A stretch of DNA of 64,000 nucleotides from Cryptomeria japonica (lineage: Eukaryota > Streptophyta > Pinopsida > Cupressales > Cupressaceae): assembly GCF_030272615.1 (NCBI RefSeq), contig NC_081409.1:653698468-653762467 (forward strand), read 5' to 3'. The notes under the pieces are model-generated. The model ran no database searches and was not told where the DNA came from. It saw only the letters and a program-made list of their open reading frames with translations. The position numbers and the translations under genes were made by a program. Positions 11,410 through 23,184 of this stretch are shown here, piece by piece. The stretch's first letter is position 1, and every line of letters starts with the position of its first letter.

Positions 11410-12651
11410 TTCCTCAGTAATTAAACCTTGGAAAGACTTAATTCTAAGGCTTCATCTAACGGGAATAGTGTATGTAGGACTTATTGTTGTAAAACTCATG
11501 CACTAAAGAAAGAGAGAAGATTTTGAATTTTAGAGGTAGCAAATTTCAATAAAACCAACCAATCTCCTCGATTTAAGCTGTTAAATGCAATCAGGACAAT
11601 CTCCCAAAATTTCGGAAAAAATGTCCGAGACCGTGGCGAACGGAGTGCACACGGTCCTCGCAACTTTTTTTGAAATTTTCAGGGATGAAAGTTATGATGA
11701 TTTTAAAGCTAATCTGAAAAAATTGAGTGATTTTACGATCTGTAGATAGGCCAAATTAAAGCTGCAATCTCAAAATTGAACCCTACCAAGATTGTTGAAA
11801 AATGTAAAATTTGAATTTTGAAAAAGAGAGGGAAACTAAAATTTTGAATTTTATGATTTTAGAAGGAATACTGAAAGCAATGCAAGTTTTGAAATTTAAA
11901 AGTTGACTCGATTTCATGCAAAATTCGAATTTGAAAGTGGAAATCAAAGTTACTACAATTAAACACTTAATTTCAAAAGTCACAAACTGCAAAAATTTGA
12001 ATAAAACACTGAAATTTCGAATGAATGCCAACACACTTTTCAGATTTAGGACTGTAAGAAACACAATTTTGATATGAATTTCAATTTCAACAATTTTTGA
12101 ATGATTAGAAGCCTCAATCCAAGCAATCGCTAGACCAACTTTGACTTTAATTTTGAAAGTGTTAAAATTGATAAAATCAGCCAAAATTCTGGATTTTAGC
12201 AGAAAAATATAGTAAGATCTAGCTCCCGAAATTTTGGAAAAAATGTCGGGGACGAGGGTGCTTGGGGTGCACACAGTCCTCGCAACTTTTTTCCAAATTT
12301 TTAGGGATGAGAGATATTGTGATTTTATTGCGGAATCCAAAGTTACAGCCGATTTGGAAATGTTTTGATCAGTGGAATTATCAGTCAAAGGTTGAATCAA
12401 GAAGGTCTTAAAAATTAGGGTTTTGACATTTAAGCACTTAATTTTCAGAATTAAAGCACAAATATGAATTGAAAATTTGCAATAGAAGGGTAGATGTGAA
12501 ACAAGCATTAACAATTAAACATTTCACAAGTTTAATTACTTAAAAGAAAATTTTAGGGTTTTTATGCAATTAGCCTCTAAAATTTGCAAAAGATCAAACA
12601 TGGAAATGTAATTAGGGAAGAAAATTAACCATGAATAATTAGAATGAGGAT
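11410..12651 (-). other. E2 long 5' leader with a duplicated 85-bp module
   Basis: Noncoding, A/T-rich. A module of about 85 bp occurs at 11603-11690 and 12223-12310: both copies contain GAAAAAATGTC, then GTGCACAC(G/A)GTCCTCGCAAC, a T run, and AGGGATGA. The GTGCACACGGTCCTC core is also in both LTRs (about 6424 and 13058). A long frame at 12514-11783 has no family similarity and is taken as chance. Confidence 0.7.
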
Positions 12652-12670
12652 GTTCACGTCAGGTTCACCA
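12652..12670 (-). other. E2 primer binding site
   Basis: The minus strand reads TGGTGAACCTGACGTGAAC three bases after the 5' LTR. It starts with TGG, complementary to a tRNA CCA end. The tRNA was not identified from memory. It is not the initiator-Met type used by the copia elements in this window. Confidence 0.7.
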
Positions 12671-12673
12671 AAA

Positions 12674-13938
12674 TGTAAAGCGGAAAAATCAAACCCTAGT
12701 TGTTCTCCCCTCCCCAACTCCAAGGAGAGAGAAGGGGGAGTCACTAGGGTTGATGGTTTTCACTTAGGAGAGACTTTACATTCAAAAGAGGGGTTGAAAC
12801 CCACAAGATCCAATCCCACGCAATGCAAGATTGGATTCTAAATGAGTTTCAAGGGTTGTGACATCAAGGATACCCTCTTTTGTAAAGAATGTAGATAGAA
12901 GGATTGAACTAGGAATGCATGTAAAGCAAGAAAGATTCACTTATAAACAGAGATAGGGATATGGGATGAAGCTGCGGACCTGGAATTAGCCGTAAAATGT
13001 CAAGACGGTGCTGTTCTACAAATTTGAGCGAAAGTTGACAGGACAATGGCGCCCAGCGTGCACACGGTCCTCCGAAAAATCTGCGAAATGAAGGTGGATC
13101 TGTTCGTCTCTGCACAAGGATTCCAGATCTTCAATTACAGCCGCGTACCTGCAACCTACACACAGAAAAGAGAGGACAATTGGGGGGTTAGGGATGAGGG
13201 GTTTGCCTTTAGGTCAAACCCCGGTTTTGGAATTAACCAAGAAATGAGAATGTTGTAAATGTAAATGTTTGTAATGTAAACAAGTACTGATACCTTGTTG
13301 TAAGAATGTTTGTATTCTTACATGCAAAGGTGTAATGTATGTAATATGTTGTATGTTGTATGTGATCTCCTCTTCAATGGTTGAATCCTTGTCTTGAATG
13401 CAACACCTAGCCTTGAATGGAGACTTAGAATGCTCAATTGCTTGAAGGAATGCTTGAATGCTTGAATGCTTGAATATCGCTTCCACGTCTTGCTCACATA
13501 TGTTTTTCTTTTTTTTCTTGCCTCCCTAAATGGGAGGGGAAATGTAGTTTATATACTTGTCAATTAGGGCTGATAGACTAATTTTCCCGACCTTAGGCCG
13601 ACCAGGAAACATTATTTCCCGAATTGCAAACTTAAAGACCCGATGCCCAAAAGAGACCGGGCCCAAAATAGGGCCAGGGACCAGGGCTCTGGGCGCCATG
13701 GTCCTGGGGGACCAGGGCACTGGGCACCCTAGTCCTGAAGGACTAGGGCACTGGGCGTCATGGTCCCACCTCCCGGGAGAGCAGGGTGCAAGGAGGGATC
13801 AGGCCAGGGTGCAGAAAAATGCAGTTTTGGGTGTCGTAAACAGGTTTCGGGGTCTCCATTCAGGTTCAACGTTGCGCTGCCATCGTGAAGACCCAAATGC
13901 AGTCGAAATTGAAAGTGTCATAATTTTAGGATGCTACA
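12674..13938 (-). repeat. E2 5' LTR
   Basis: 1265 bp, matching 6041-7312 with the same TGTAAAGCGG and GGATGCTACA ends. It is followed by AGGCT, the second half of the target duplication. As the upstream LTR it would hold the promoter; no confident TATA position is called. Confidence 0.9.
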
Positions 13939-13943
13939 AGGCT

Positions 13944-14887
13944 ATAGTAGACTTAAACCAATAATGCACAAGACCTTAATTGAGATCCAAGAATATACAT
14001 GTTCCAAATTAGGCCAGAAAAGACCAGATTTTGGAAGTGATATTTTTACTCACAATGATGAAAAATTGATAGCACCACAAGAAAGTAGATGAAAAATTAT
14101 GCACTTTAACAAAAAAGAGACACTTAATAAGGAGGTTCTAGAGCTTGAATGGAGCTCAATAATTTGTAGAATTGAGGATTGGATAGGTACAATTGTGAAA
14201 AATAGATTTTGGAAAAAAATGCCTACCAAAATCAGAAGCTAACTGCACCACTATGGAGAGCACACAAAATTAGCCCAAATAAAAGAAAATTTGCACTGAA
14301 AAGGCCTCATAATGACCAAGTTACAAGCCTCTAAATTTGAACTGCAAATTTGAAAACTCAAATAGTAGGGGGTCAAAAAAATTCAAAACGTATGCTGACA
14401 TAGTGCTGAAATAAGTAATTAATAGGCTTAAATTTGATGGCCACATGGCCTTCACACCTAAAAAAATCCCTTCCTACGTGATTGTTTGTATTGTACAAAC
14501 AACTGACGTAGTTGTACAAAATTCACTAACATGGCATATGGGTGTGCTGATGTGGTAGGTGAAAAGGCTTCCACAAGGTATATGGATCTCTGATTGGGCA
14601 TTGTACAAACTTTACACATGGCAAGTATAGATGATGATGTGTTAGCCACATTTCATTGACTGTGCTGCTAACTGTGCTAGTTGCACGGTGATGTGGCACT
14701 AATTGGGCACCCACTTGGCTGTACAACTATTGACGTGGCTACTAAATTAGATCATCTATACAATCACTTTGCAGATGCTTTGGCACCGATTGGGTGGATG
14801 TTTGTGTGAAGCCACTAAATCAAATATCGACACATGTCATAGTTTGGGTGGATTGAGAAGTGTTGCATGGTGGTAGGTGGCACAACA
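13944..14887 (-). other. E1 5' leader, middle piece
   Basis: Between the E2 and E3 insertions. No coding frame. It contains repeated short segments such as TTGTACAA and GA(C/T)GT(G/A)G(T/C) around 14470-14760. It continues E1 because the E2 target duplication joins it cleanly to 6040. Confidence 0.6.
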
Positions 14888-16446
14888 TGTTAGTTAGATG
14901 AGAGGGGGGGTGAATCAGATAAAATTACAATACAAAATATTCTTCAAATTCAACCTCGGTAGAACTTACTTGATATGTAACTACAACTGAAAATCATTAA
15001 AACTCATAAACTGATAAACTTGAAACATCAAAACACATTTAATAATAGATTTAACGTGGAAACCCAAATAGGGAAAAACCACTGTGGGACTTCGGACCCA
15101 CTATGAAAATATACTCTTCTAGAGTATGCTCAGTTAAAAGCCAATCCTGTTAAAGATTATATAAACACATTGCTAGATGTGACCTGGTCAAGGGATTTCC
15201 CTCAGATCTATCAAATTCTTGCACTTTGTTAGAAGTGACCTTATCAAATGATTTCAAACACTCATTCAGAATGTTACCTTGCTAAAGGATTTACAAATAA
15301 GACTGTTAGGTCCACTCGATTAAGAGATTTCCTGTCACTTACAAAAATAAATAACAGTAATAAAATATATTTGCAGCTTCACATCTGAAATGTTAAAGCA
15401 GACTCTATGTGCTCAAAATAATCTTGTCATAAGACTTATCTTCCTCCTTACTGGGCTCTTCAATCTGTTCTTCAATCAGATCTTCAATCTTCTATACTCG
15501 GTAATCACCTCTGCAGTATCACTGCTCTTCTATTTGCCCACATACATTGTTTATCAACTTTTCCTTATTTATAAGCAATTCCTAACTACTTAAGCTCCTT
15601 AATCACATTTCCCATGATTAATCTTAGCCATTAGATTTTCAAACTTGACTAGGTTCATTGAATCCTTTGAAGTGAAAAAAATAGTTTATCTTGCCTTGAA
15701 ACTTGTATTCCTTCCTTGGTACTTATGCTTGGTTATGACCGTTCAATCTGCGTTGTAGATCTAACTCTTGAATTTTCATTGCTATTGAGACTTAACAAAC
15801 TTCTTGCATGACATTCCAATCTTCTATAGATCTCCAGCTCATTGGCATCCTTCATTTAATAATGTATTTATTCATCCAATGCATTTTGTTACTGCTTTGT
15901 TGACGCTTGGTTAATTTTGAACTTTACTCGGTAGACATTCTGTATTTGTCTCGGTTACTGTCTCAGTAGCATTGCTTGCTGATGACACTTGGTGACTCCT
16001 TTCTTCTTTAACCGACATCAATAACCTTGGTGTTTACCGACTAGCTCCTTGCTCAGTAAAATAGAACAGTATCAAACCTTTACTCATTCTGTTGCATGAA
16101 ATTGTTTCTCCTTCTTATTCAGTCTTTGAATACACATATATAGGTATCAAAACAATCAAAATAAAATAATCTCATCACTTTCTAATTTGGTAATAGTTTC
16201 CCATTGAATAACTTATTACTCCCCTTCATTTCCACATTCTTTCTGTGTCACTTACCGACATCTTTATACTCATCAAAACATACTCTTTAAGATATGGCAA
16301 CATCATACTGAATCATAAAATCAATTTCTTGGCATCAATGACAAAATAATATCATTAAGATAGTAATCAACCTTATCAATTATATCATCAATCTCCAACA
16401 ACCTTCTCAATATCCTCATACCAACAAACTTATTGTAATGCCAACA
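14888..16446 (-). repeat. E3 3' LTR
   Basis: Matches 21027-22563. It carries the TTAACGTGGAAACCC and GGGAAAAACC block (15051-15090) that recurs in the LTRs of other copia families here. The minus-strand purine-rich tract next to it (about 16447-16460) reads AAAAGCAGAGAT. Confidence 0.88.
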
Positions 16447-16789
16447 ATCTCTGCTTTTGGCATTGATGGTAATACCAACTTGATTTATTCCAATTGATTC
16501 GAACTTCTATTAATCTTCTCCTGTTATCTTCTCCCCTTATCATTAGTCTTCTCCTCCTTTGACAACAATGCCACAAGTAAAATTGATCCATGATTACTTC
16601 CCCTGTGAAGTAATTTCCTTTTTGTTTAAAACATATACAAATGTATCATCTTAGTCTCGGTCGGGGCATCTTGTCTTCATTCACTATTCCCTGCACAACT
16701 TTAGACAACATCCTAAAGTGTGTAAATCAACATCAACTCACAAATAGTATTCTGTAGAGTCATAGAATTGATGCTTTCACTGAACTCTG

Positions 16790-17323
16790 TCAGTGATTAA
16801 TAGATAGGGGTAGGACCCCTAACTTACTTCTGAGATACTCAAAAATGTCCCTTGGCAGTGGCTTTGTGAAGATGTCTACTATTTGTTCCTTTGTGCTAAC
16901 ATATTCTAGCACAACTTTCTTTTCTTGAAATTCTTCTCTTAGATAATGATACTTTATAGAGATATGCTTTGTCTTAGAGTGCATTACCGAATTCTTTGAA
17001 ATATTAAAAGCACTTGTATTATCACAAAATATAGTTACTGGCTTGGTAACTGTCTCATTCATACCTTCCAACAATTGTTTGATCCATGCTATATTGGTAC
17101 AATTCAATGTTGCAGTGACATATTCAGCTTCAGTTGTTGACTGTGAAATGCATCCTTGTTTCTTGCTAAGCCAACTCACTAGTCTCTCTCCCATAAAGAA
17201 AGCTCCACCGCTTGTGCTTTTCCTGTCATCAATATTTCCTACCCAATCAGCATCAGTATAGAATTTTAAGTCAAAATCATTCCTCTTTTTATATAGTAAA
17301 CCATAATCTTCAGTGCCTCTCAA
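16790..17323 (-). pseudogene. E3 RNase H remnant (copia)
   Basis: A 177-codon open stretch reads YTDADWVGNIDDRKSTSGG, then STTEAEYVTA and SKTKHISIKYHYLREEF, the copia RNase H signature with its acidic residues. It ends with KEQIVDIFTKPLPRDIFEYL, the usual C-terminus of copia Pol. It is out of frame with the RT piece upstream, so it cannot be made as part of the polyprotein. The domain itself is well preserved. Confidence 0.85.
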
Positions 17324-18650
17324 GTATCTGAAAAATGCTCTTGATTGTTGTCATATGGGTTTCTTTGGGATCTCCAGAAAATCTTGCAGTTATACCTACT
17401 GCATGTGCTATATCAGGCCTACTATGAACTACATATTGCAACTTTCCAATCATAGATCGATAAAGCATCTCATCAACAGATGCAGAGTCATCATTCTTTG
17501 ATAGTTTACAATTAGTAGTCATAGGAGTACTTACAGGTTTAGAATCCTCCATTCCAAATTTCTTCAAGATTTCCTTTATATACTTGGATTGAGTAATGAA
17601 AATCCCATTTTTCATTTGTAGTATTTGTAAACCTATAAAATACTTTATTTCACCAATTAATGACATCTCAAATTATTTGCACATTTCATTTCCAAAGTTC
17701 TTTCATAAAGAATGATTTCCACAAAAAATAATGTCATCAACAAATATGACTGAAATTAGTATTCCATTATCCTCATCATTCTTCATATACATGTTGCTTT
17801 TTTCACTAGTCCTTATAAATCCAATCTTTTTTAAGAGTGCAACCTTTCATACCATGCTCTAGGTGCATTCTTTAGGCCATATAAAGCTTTGTTCAACTTA
17901 CATACCTGATCTTTATTCTTCTCTTCAATAAATCCTTCAGGCTGTTCAATATAGACTTCTTCTTCTAGTATACCATTCAAAAATGCAAATTTAACATCCA
18001 TTTGATATACCTTGAAAGTTTTGTAAGCAGCATGTGCCAACAATTTTCTCACTCCCTCAAGTCTTGCCATAGGTGCAAAAGTCTCACCATAGTCTATTCC
18101 TTCTTCTTGAGCATAACCTTTGCAAACTAGCCTTACTTTATTCCGAATGACCTCACCTTTTTCATTTAGCTTATTTCTGAAAATCCACTTTGTACCGATT
18201 ACATTTTTCTCTTTTGGTCTTGGGACTAGTGTCCATGTTTCATTTTTCCTGATTTGTTCAATCTCTTCTGTCATAGCATTCACCCAATCTTCATTGCTTA
18301 ATGCCTCTTTTACTATCCTTGGTTCAAACTCGGATATCAAACATGTGTTCTGTCTCAGTTGGTTTCTTGTCATTACTGGAGCATCCTTATCTCCTATAAT
18401 CTGACTTGATCCATGATTTCTTCTAACATACTTTGCTAATATAGGCTCGGTAGGATCTGTATGATCTTCTTCATCACTCGGTAACTGAGTATTTTCTTCA
18501 TCAACTTTCTCGATAGGACTTCTCGGTTGTACATATACAAACTCTTCATAATCCTCTAGTTCTTTGGAATTTCCTTCATCATTCCTTTTTGCAAATTCAT
18601 CAATTTTCACATTTGCACTTTCCACAATTTTGTTAGATGATTTGATCAGA
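17310..18650 (-). pseudogene. E3 reverse transcriptase remnant (copia)
   Basis: The 18625-17831 stretch has WTLVPRPKEKNVIGTKWIF, VCKGYAQEEGIDYGETFAP, YQMDVKFAFLNG (first catalytic aspartate) and KALYGLKNAPRAWYERL. The FVDDIIF catalytic motif is still readable near 17735-17715 but in a broken section. A third piece, 17666-17310, holds GEIKYFIGLQI and RPDIAHAVG. At least two frameshifts separate the pieces. It once copied element RNA into DNA. Confidence 0.85.
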
Positions 18651-18774
18651 CATTTAAATGCTTTACTTCTAGAAGAATAACCAAGAAATGTTCCTTCCTC
18701 ACTTTTCTGATCAAATTTTCCATTTTTGTCATCTTTGTGAACATAACATCTACTTCCAAATATTTTAAAATAAC

Positions 18775-19326
18775 TTACTTTGGTTTCTTGTCATACCAGA
18801 TTTCATACGGTGTCTTCATAGTTCCTTTCTTTAGTTGTACTCGGTTCAGGGTGTAAACTGCAATGCTTATTGCTTCTCTCCAAAATATTTGAGGTACTCT
18901 CTTTTCTATCATCAAGGTTCTAGCACAATCTACAATTGATCTATTTCTTCTTTTAGCTATTCCATTTTGTTGTGGTGTTCTCGGTGCAGACACATGTCTC
19001 GTTATACCATGATCATTGCAAAATAAGTTAAATTCATCTGAAATGAACTCTCCTCATCTATCATATCTTAGACATTTCAACTGTCTTCCTATTTCATTTT
19101 CAATTCTTGCCTTATACCATTTGAACATTTGAAAGGCTTCTGATTTCTCTTTTAAAAACATAACTGACATTATCCTTGAGTAATCATCCACAAATAATAT
19201 GAAGTATTTATCACCATAATAACTTTGAACTTTCATAGGACCACAAAGATCAATGTGTGCAAGATCTAAAATTCCTTTAGAAGTGTAAGACTTACTTGTA
19301 AAGCTTGAATTTGTCATCTTACCCAT
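18775..19326 (-). pseudogene. E3 integrase core remnant (copia)
   Basis: Reads LDLAHIDLCGPM (first catalytic aspartate) and FVDDYSRIMSVMFLKEKSEA, then CLRYDR, a stop, and GEF (second aspartate region). SAPRTPQQNGIAKRRNRS follows, where the third catalytic glutamate of the usual NG..ER context is lysine. WREAISIAVYTLNRV matches the family C-terminal side of the core. A stop and the lost glutamate make it inactive. Confidence 0.85.
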
Positions 19327-19830
19327 CTAGAATCCTCGGCATATTGCATTCTCAGGTTTTTCCAAGCTCGGTAGACCTCTTACTCGGTGCTTCTTACTTA
19401 TTTTGATCAGGTTATCAAAATTTACATGACAAAACCTTTTATACCATAACCAGGTATCTTCTATTTTTGCATACAGACAATTGTTCCGAGTTGAGTCAAG
19501 ATGAAATGTATTACCTCTTGTTTGAGTCTCGGTAGTAGCCAACTTTCCATGTTTGTCATGAACTTTGACAATTCCTTTCTGAAATTCTATTCGGTATCCT
19601 GTATTTTTTAGCTATGCTACACTCAACAAATTGTATTTCAGACCTTCAACCCAATATACATCATCACGTTTAGCATTTTCAAGAAGTGTGATAGAACCTT
19701 TACCTTTCATAGGACATGGTGCATCATTACCGAATCTTACATAACCTCCATCATAATCTTCTAATTTAATAAACTTGTGTTTATCATCTGTCATGTGATG
19801 TGAGCATCCACTATCTATGATCCAAGAATC
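19327..19830 (-). pseudogene. E3 protease and GAG-pre-integrase remnant (copia)
   Basis: WIIDSGCSHHMT near 19825-19790 is the copia protease active site with DSG intact (codons at 19807-19815). It is followed by GSITLLENAKRDDVYWVEGLKYNLLSVA, a stop at 19612, then WLWYKRFCHVNFDNLIKIS, the GAG-pre-integrase block with histidine and cysteine ligands. It ends at a TAG beside CRGF. This is the only copia protease active site in the window still matching the family triad. Confidence 0.82.
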
Positions 19831-20059
19831 ATTATTATTAATGTGTGATATTAAGGCTTTTTCTTCATACCTTTCTTCATCTGATCCATCTTTGATAGCT
19901 ACATATACAACTTCCTCTGTCTCAGTCCCATCAAATTTTTCATCATTGGATTCCCCATCAACTACTAGGCATGTCTTTCTATCTCTCCTTCTGAAGTCTC
20001 GGTGCCCTCTGTATTGGTTGTCTTTATGTCTATCATCTCAGAATTCTCTCTTTTCACTA

Positions 20060-20982
20060 GATTCTTTATTAGGATAGTTAGAAGCCATATGTCCAATTTT
20101 ATCATAGTTAAAACATTTTAAAAGTAACTTTCCTTTATACTTACCTTTGCCTCTCAGTAACCTTCTGGCCAATAATGCTTCAAAATTTTATTGCTTTCTG
20201 ATTTCCTCATATAGTTTGTGTACTTCTTCCATGTTTTTGCAAAATCTCTCACTTGCTCCACTATGATTTCCTTCAGCATACTTATACATTCTATCATTAT
20301 AATCATTAGATTCACCAAGATGAAAAGAACTGAATGCAAAATCAACTTTGTTTACTGAAGACCCACTATTATCAAAATTACTCAACTCAAAAGCATGTAG
20401 CTTACCGATAGTAGCATCTAAAGAGACCGACATGTTTGGTACAGACCTTAATTCATTAATTGCAGAGACTCGAATGGCAGAAGCAGGTAGAAGTGTTCTC
20501 AACAACTTACTTGTTACATCCTTTTCTTCAATAGTTCTTCCTGCTCCTTTGATTTGATTGACAGTTTCCTTTAACCTTGTACTATATTGGATTATGTTCT
20601 TACCTTCATTCATTCTCATGGATTCAATTTGACCTCTTATATTATCTACTTTTTCTCTTTGAACATGTTCATCACCACAATACACAGATACAAGCTTATT
20701 CCACATAGCTTTGGCATCATTACAACCTTCTAGATCATTAAACTCTGAGTTGGTCAATGCTGATGTTATTTCAATCATTGCTTGAATATGTTCTTGATTT
20801 GCCTTTATCTCTTCCATTGTCATTGGGTAGGTGCTAGGTGCAGTGTAATCATTCTCTAGATAATATGTTGCATATTCTCCAATTCCTGATAAGTGCAGCT
20901 TCATCCTTTTCTGCCATGTGGAGAAACTTGACTTGTTCAACTTTGGTGCATCCTTTTTATACATCTTTAGATCTTGCCTCAA
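20060..20982 (-). pseudogene. E3 gag remnant (copia)
   Basis: The 20982-20188 stretch of 264 codons reads PKLNKSSFSTWQKRMKLHL, NDAKAMWNKLVSVYCGDEH and LLRTLLPASAIRVSAINELR, a UBN2/DUF4219-type copia gag. Beyond the stop, near 20120-20080, CFNYDKIGHMASNYP is a CCHC knuckle with two of its cysteines changed to tyrosine. The start is not certain, but a start codon at 20982 lies about 40 bases inside the primer binding site, so little leader is missing. Confidence 0.82.
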
Positions 20983-21012
20983 GTTCCTTTAAAATTTTCT
21001 TTCGGAGTTCTA

Positions 21013-21024
21013 GCTCTAATACCA
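21013..21024 (-). other. E3 primer binding site
   Basis: Minus strand TGGTATTAGAGC, complementary to the 3' end of plant initiator tRNA-Met except for one C-to-T change from the common TGGTATCAGAGC. It lies two bases from the 5' LTR. Confidence 0.85.
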
Positions 21025-21026
21025 AT

Positions 21027-22563
21027 TGTTAGTTAGATGAGAGGGGGGGGGGTAAATCAGATAAAATTACAATACAAAATATTCTTCAGATTCAACCTCG
21101 ATAGAACTTACATGATATGAAACTATGAATGAAAATCATCCAAACTCATAAACTAATAAAATTGAAACATCAAAACTCATTTAACACTAGATTTAATGTG
21201 GAAACCCAAATAGGGAAAAACCATTGTGAGATTTTGGACCCACTAAGAAAATATACTCTTCTAGAGTATGCTCAGTTAAAATCCAATCTTGTTAAAGATT
21301 ACATAAACACATTGATAGATGTGACCCGGTCAAGGGATTTCCCTCAGATCTATCAGAATCTTGCACTTTGTTAGAAGTGACCTTGTCAAAGGATTTTAAA
21401 CACTCATTCAGAATGTTACCTTGCTAGAGGATTTACAAATAAGATTGTTAGGTCCACTCGGTTAAGACATTTCCTGTCACTTACAAAAATAAATAACAGT
21501 AATAAAATATATCTGCAACTTCACATCTAAAATGTTAAAGCAGACTTTATGTGCTCAAAATAATCTTGTCATAATACTTATCTTCCTCCTTGATGGGCTC
21601 TTCAATCTTCTATACTTGGTAATCACCTCTGCAGTATCACTACTCTTCTATTTGCCCGCATACATTGTTTATCAACTTTTCCTTATTTATAAGCAATTCC
21701 TAACCGCTTAATCTCCTTAATCACATTTCCCATGATTAATCTTAGTCATTAGATCTTCAAAATTGACTAGGTTCATTAAATCCTTTGAAATGAAAAAAAT
21801 GTTTTATCTTGCCTTGAAACTTGTATTCCTTCCTTGGTACTTGTGCTCGGTTATGACCATTCAATCTATGTTGTAGATCTAACTCTTGAATTTTTATTAC
21901 CATTGATCCTTAAAAAACATCTTTCACGACATACCAATATTCTATAGATCTCCAACTCATTGGCATCCTTCATTTAATAATGTATTTATTCATCCTATGC
22001 ATTCTGTTACTACTCAGTTGATGCTCGGTTAATTCTGAACTTTACTCGGTACACATTAAGTATTTGTCTTAGTTACTGTCTCGGTAGAATTGTTTGTTGA
22101 TGACACTCGGTGAATCCTTTCTTCTTAACCAACATCGATAACCTTGGTGTTTACCGACTAGCTCCTTGCTCGGTAAAATAGAACAGTATCAAACCTTTAC
22201 TCATTCTGTTCCATGAAATCTTTTCTCCTTCTTATTCAGTCTTCGAATACAGATATATAGGTATCAAAACAATCAAAATAACATAATCACATCACTATCT
22301 AATTCAGTAATAGTTTCCCATTGAATAACTTATTACTCCCCTTCATTTCCATATTCTTTTTGTGTCACTTACCGACATCTTTATACTCATCAAAACATAC
22401 TCTTTAAGATATGGCAACATCATACTGAATCAGAAAATCAATTGCTTGATATCAATGACAAAATAATATCATTAAGACAGTAATCAACCTTTATCAATTA
22501 TATCATCAATCTCCAACAACCTTCTCAATATCCTCATACCAACAAATTATTATAATGCCAACA
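21027..22563 (-). repeat. E3 5' LTR
   Basis: 1537 bp, matching 14888-16446. It has the same GGAAACCC and GGGAAAAACC block at 21191-21230. A short internal segment present around 15475-15490 of the other LTR is missing here (near 21605), so the copies differ by an indel as well as substitutions. Confidence 0.88.
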
Positions 22564-23172
22564 GAACATTGTGCAATAGATGGTTGTTGCATGGTGGCCA
22601 ATATTGGGCGGTCCCTGTGGTGGAGAAAGTTGATGGTGGGTGGAAAATAACTAGGAGCTACAGGGACTAGGTGGCGAGAGGAGTGCACGTTTGTGGGTGA
22701 CAAGCATGTTGGCAATGACAACTATCAAAAGACATGCAGGGGGTGGCAGAAAAGTGGTATGACCCCTTGCAAAACTTACTATGGGGCAGGGTCGAAATCT
22801 ACGGACCCCCAAAACTTTTGTTTTTCTTTTAAACTTTTCAAATAGAAAAAATAAACCGCAAGGTAAATAGTTAAAAACTGAATCAATTAGCAAAATATAT
22901 TTTAATTATTTATTTTTGAAAAAAAATGGTACCTTCGAGTAGGTATGGCTATATGGCCCACCTGCCATTTTTTTTTTTTGCCTTGAAAACAACTTTTTCC
23001 CAATATAGGAAAATTTGTAGTCAAAATTTATAGAAATAGCTTCCCAGGCACAATAGTAAGCTTAGATTTAGTGTACGATGCTCCAAAATATTGTTGCTCC
23101 TCAGATCTAAAAAAATGGGAATTTATAAATGTACCAAGGTCTCCAAAATGACTATGCAATTGCACCCCGATG
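22564..23172 (-). other. E1 5' leader, PBS-proximal piece
   Basis: Noncoding, with runs of A and T. It joins the E1 primer binding site to the E3 insertion point. Together with 13944-14887 and 5829-6040 it makes a leader of about 1.77 kb before gag, long for a copia element. Confidence 0.55.
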
Positions 23173-23184
23173 GCTTTGATACCA
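23173..23184 (-). other. E1 primer binding site
   Basis: Minus strand TGGTATCAAAGC immediately next to the 5' LTR, a near match to the initiator tRNA-Met site. It fixes 23185-23654 as the 5' LTR and the polarity of E1. Confidence 0.85.

Larger units (their letters stand above)
6041..13938 (-). mobile_element. E2: gag-protease-only gypsy-type LTR element
   Basis: LTRs of 1272 and 1265 bp (6041-7312 and 12674-13938) begin TGTAAAGCGG and end GGATGCTACA. Perfect AGGCT target duplications flank the element (6036-6040, 13939-13943). A primer binding site lies three bases inside the right LTR and a purine tract beside the left LTR, giving minus-strand polarity. The only coding frame (11409-8059) has gag, a CCHC-like knuckle and a retropepsin-like domain. 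No reverse transcriptase, RNase H or integrase motif was found in the 5.4-kb interior. This fits the TR-GAG class, which depends on enzymes from other elements. By eye the LTRs differ by a few percent, mostly by transitions. Confidence 0.88.
14888..22563 (-). mobile_element. E3: Ty1/copia LTR retrotransposon
   Basis: LTRs of 1559 and 1537 bp (14888-16446, 21027-22563) share TGTTAGTTAGATGAG and ATGCCAACA ends. A primer binding site reading TGGTATTAGAGC on the minus strand lies two bases inside the right LTR. Gag, protease, integrase, RT and RNase H follow in copia order on the minus strand. The flanking pentamers CAACA and GAACA match at four of five positions, a probable mutated target duplication in the E1 leader. 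Gag to integrase (20982-18775) stays in one frame broken by stops; RT and RNase H show frameshifts. Confidence 0.9.

Noticed and set aside
11783-12514. 243-codon minus-strand frame in the E2 leader
   Set aside because: Low-complexity, rich in Ile/Lys/Phe from AT-rich DNA, upstream of gag, with no motif.
13557-13964. Frames of about 130 codons in both E2 LTRs (6931-7317 and 13557-13964), plus strand
   Set aside because: They lie antisense to the element within the LTR, and their repeated residues come from the 31-bp palindromic units.
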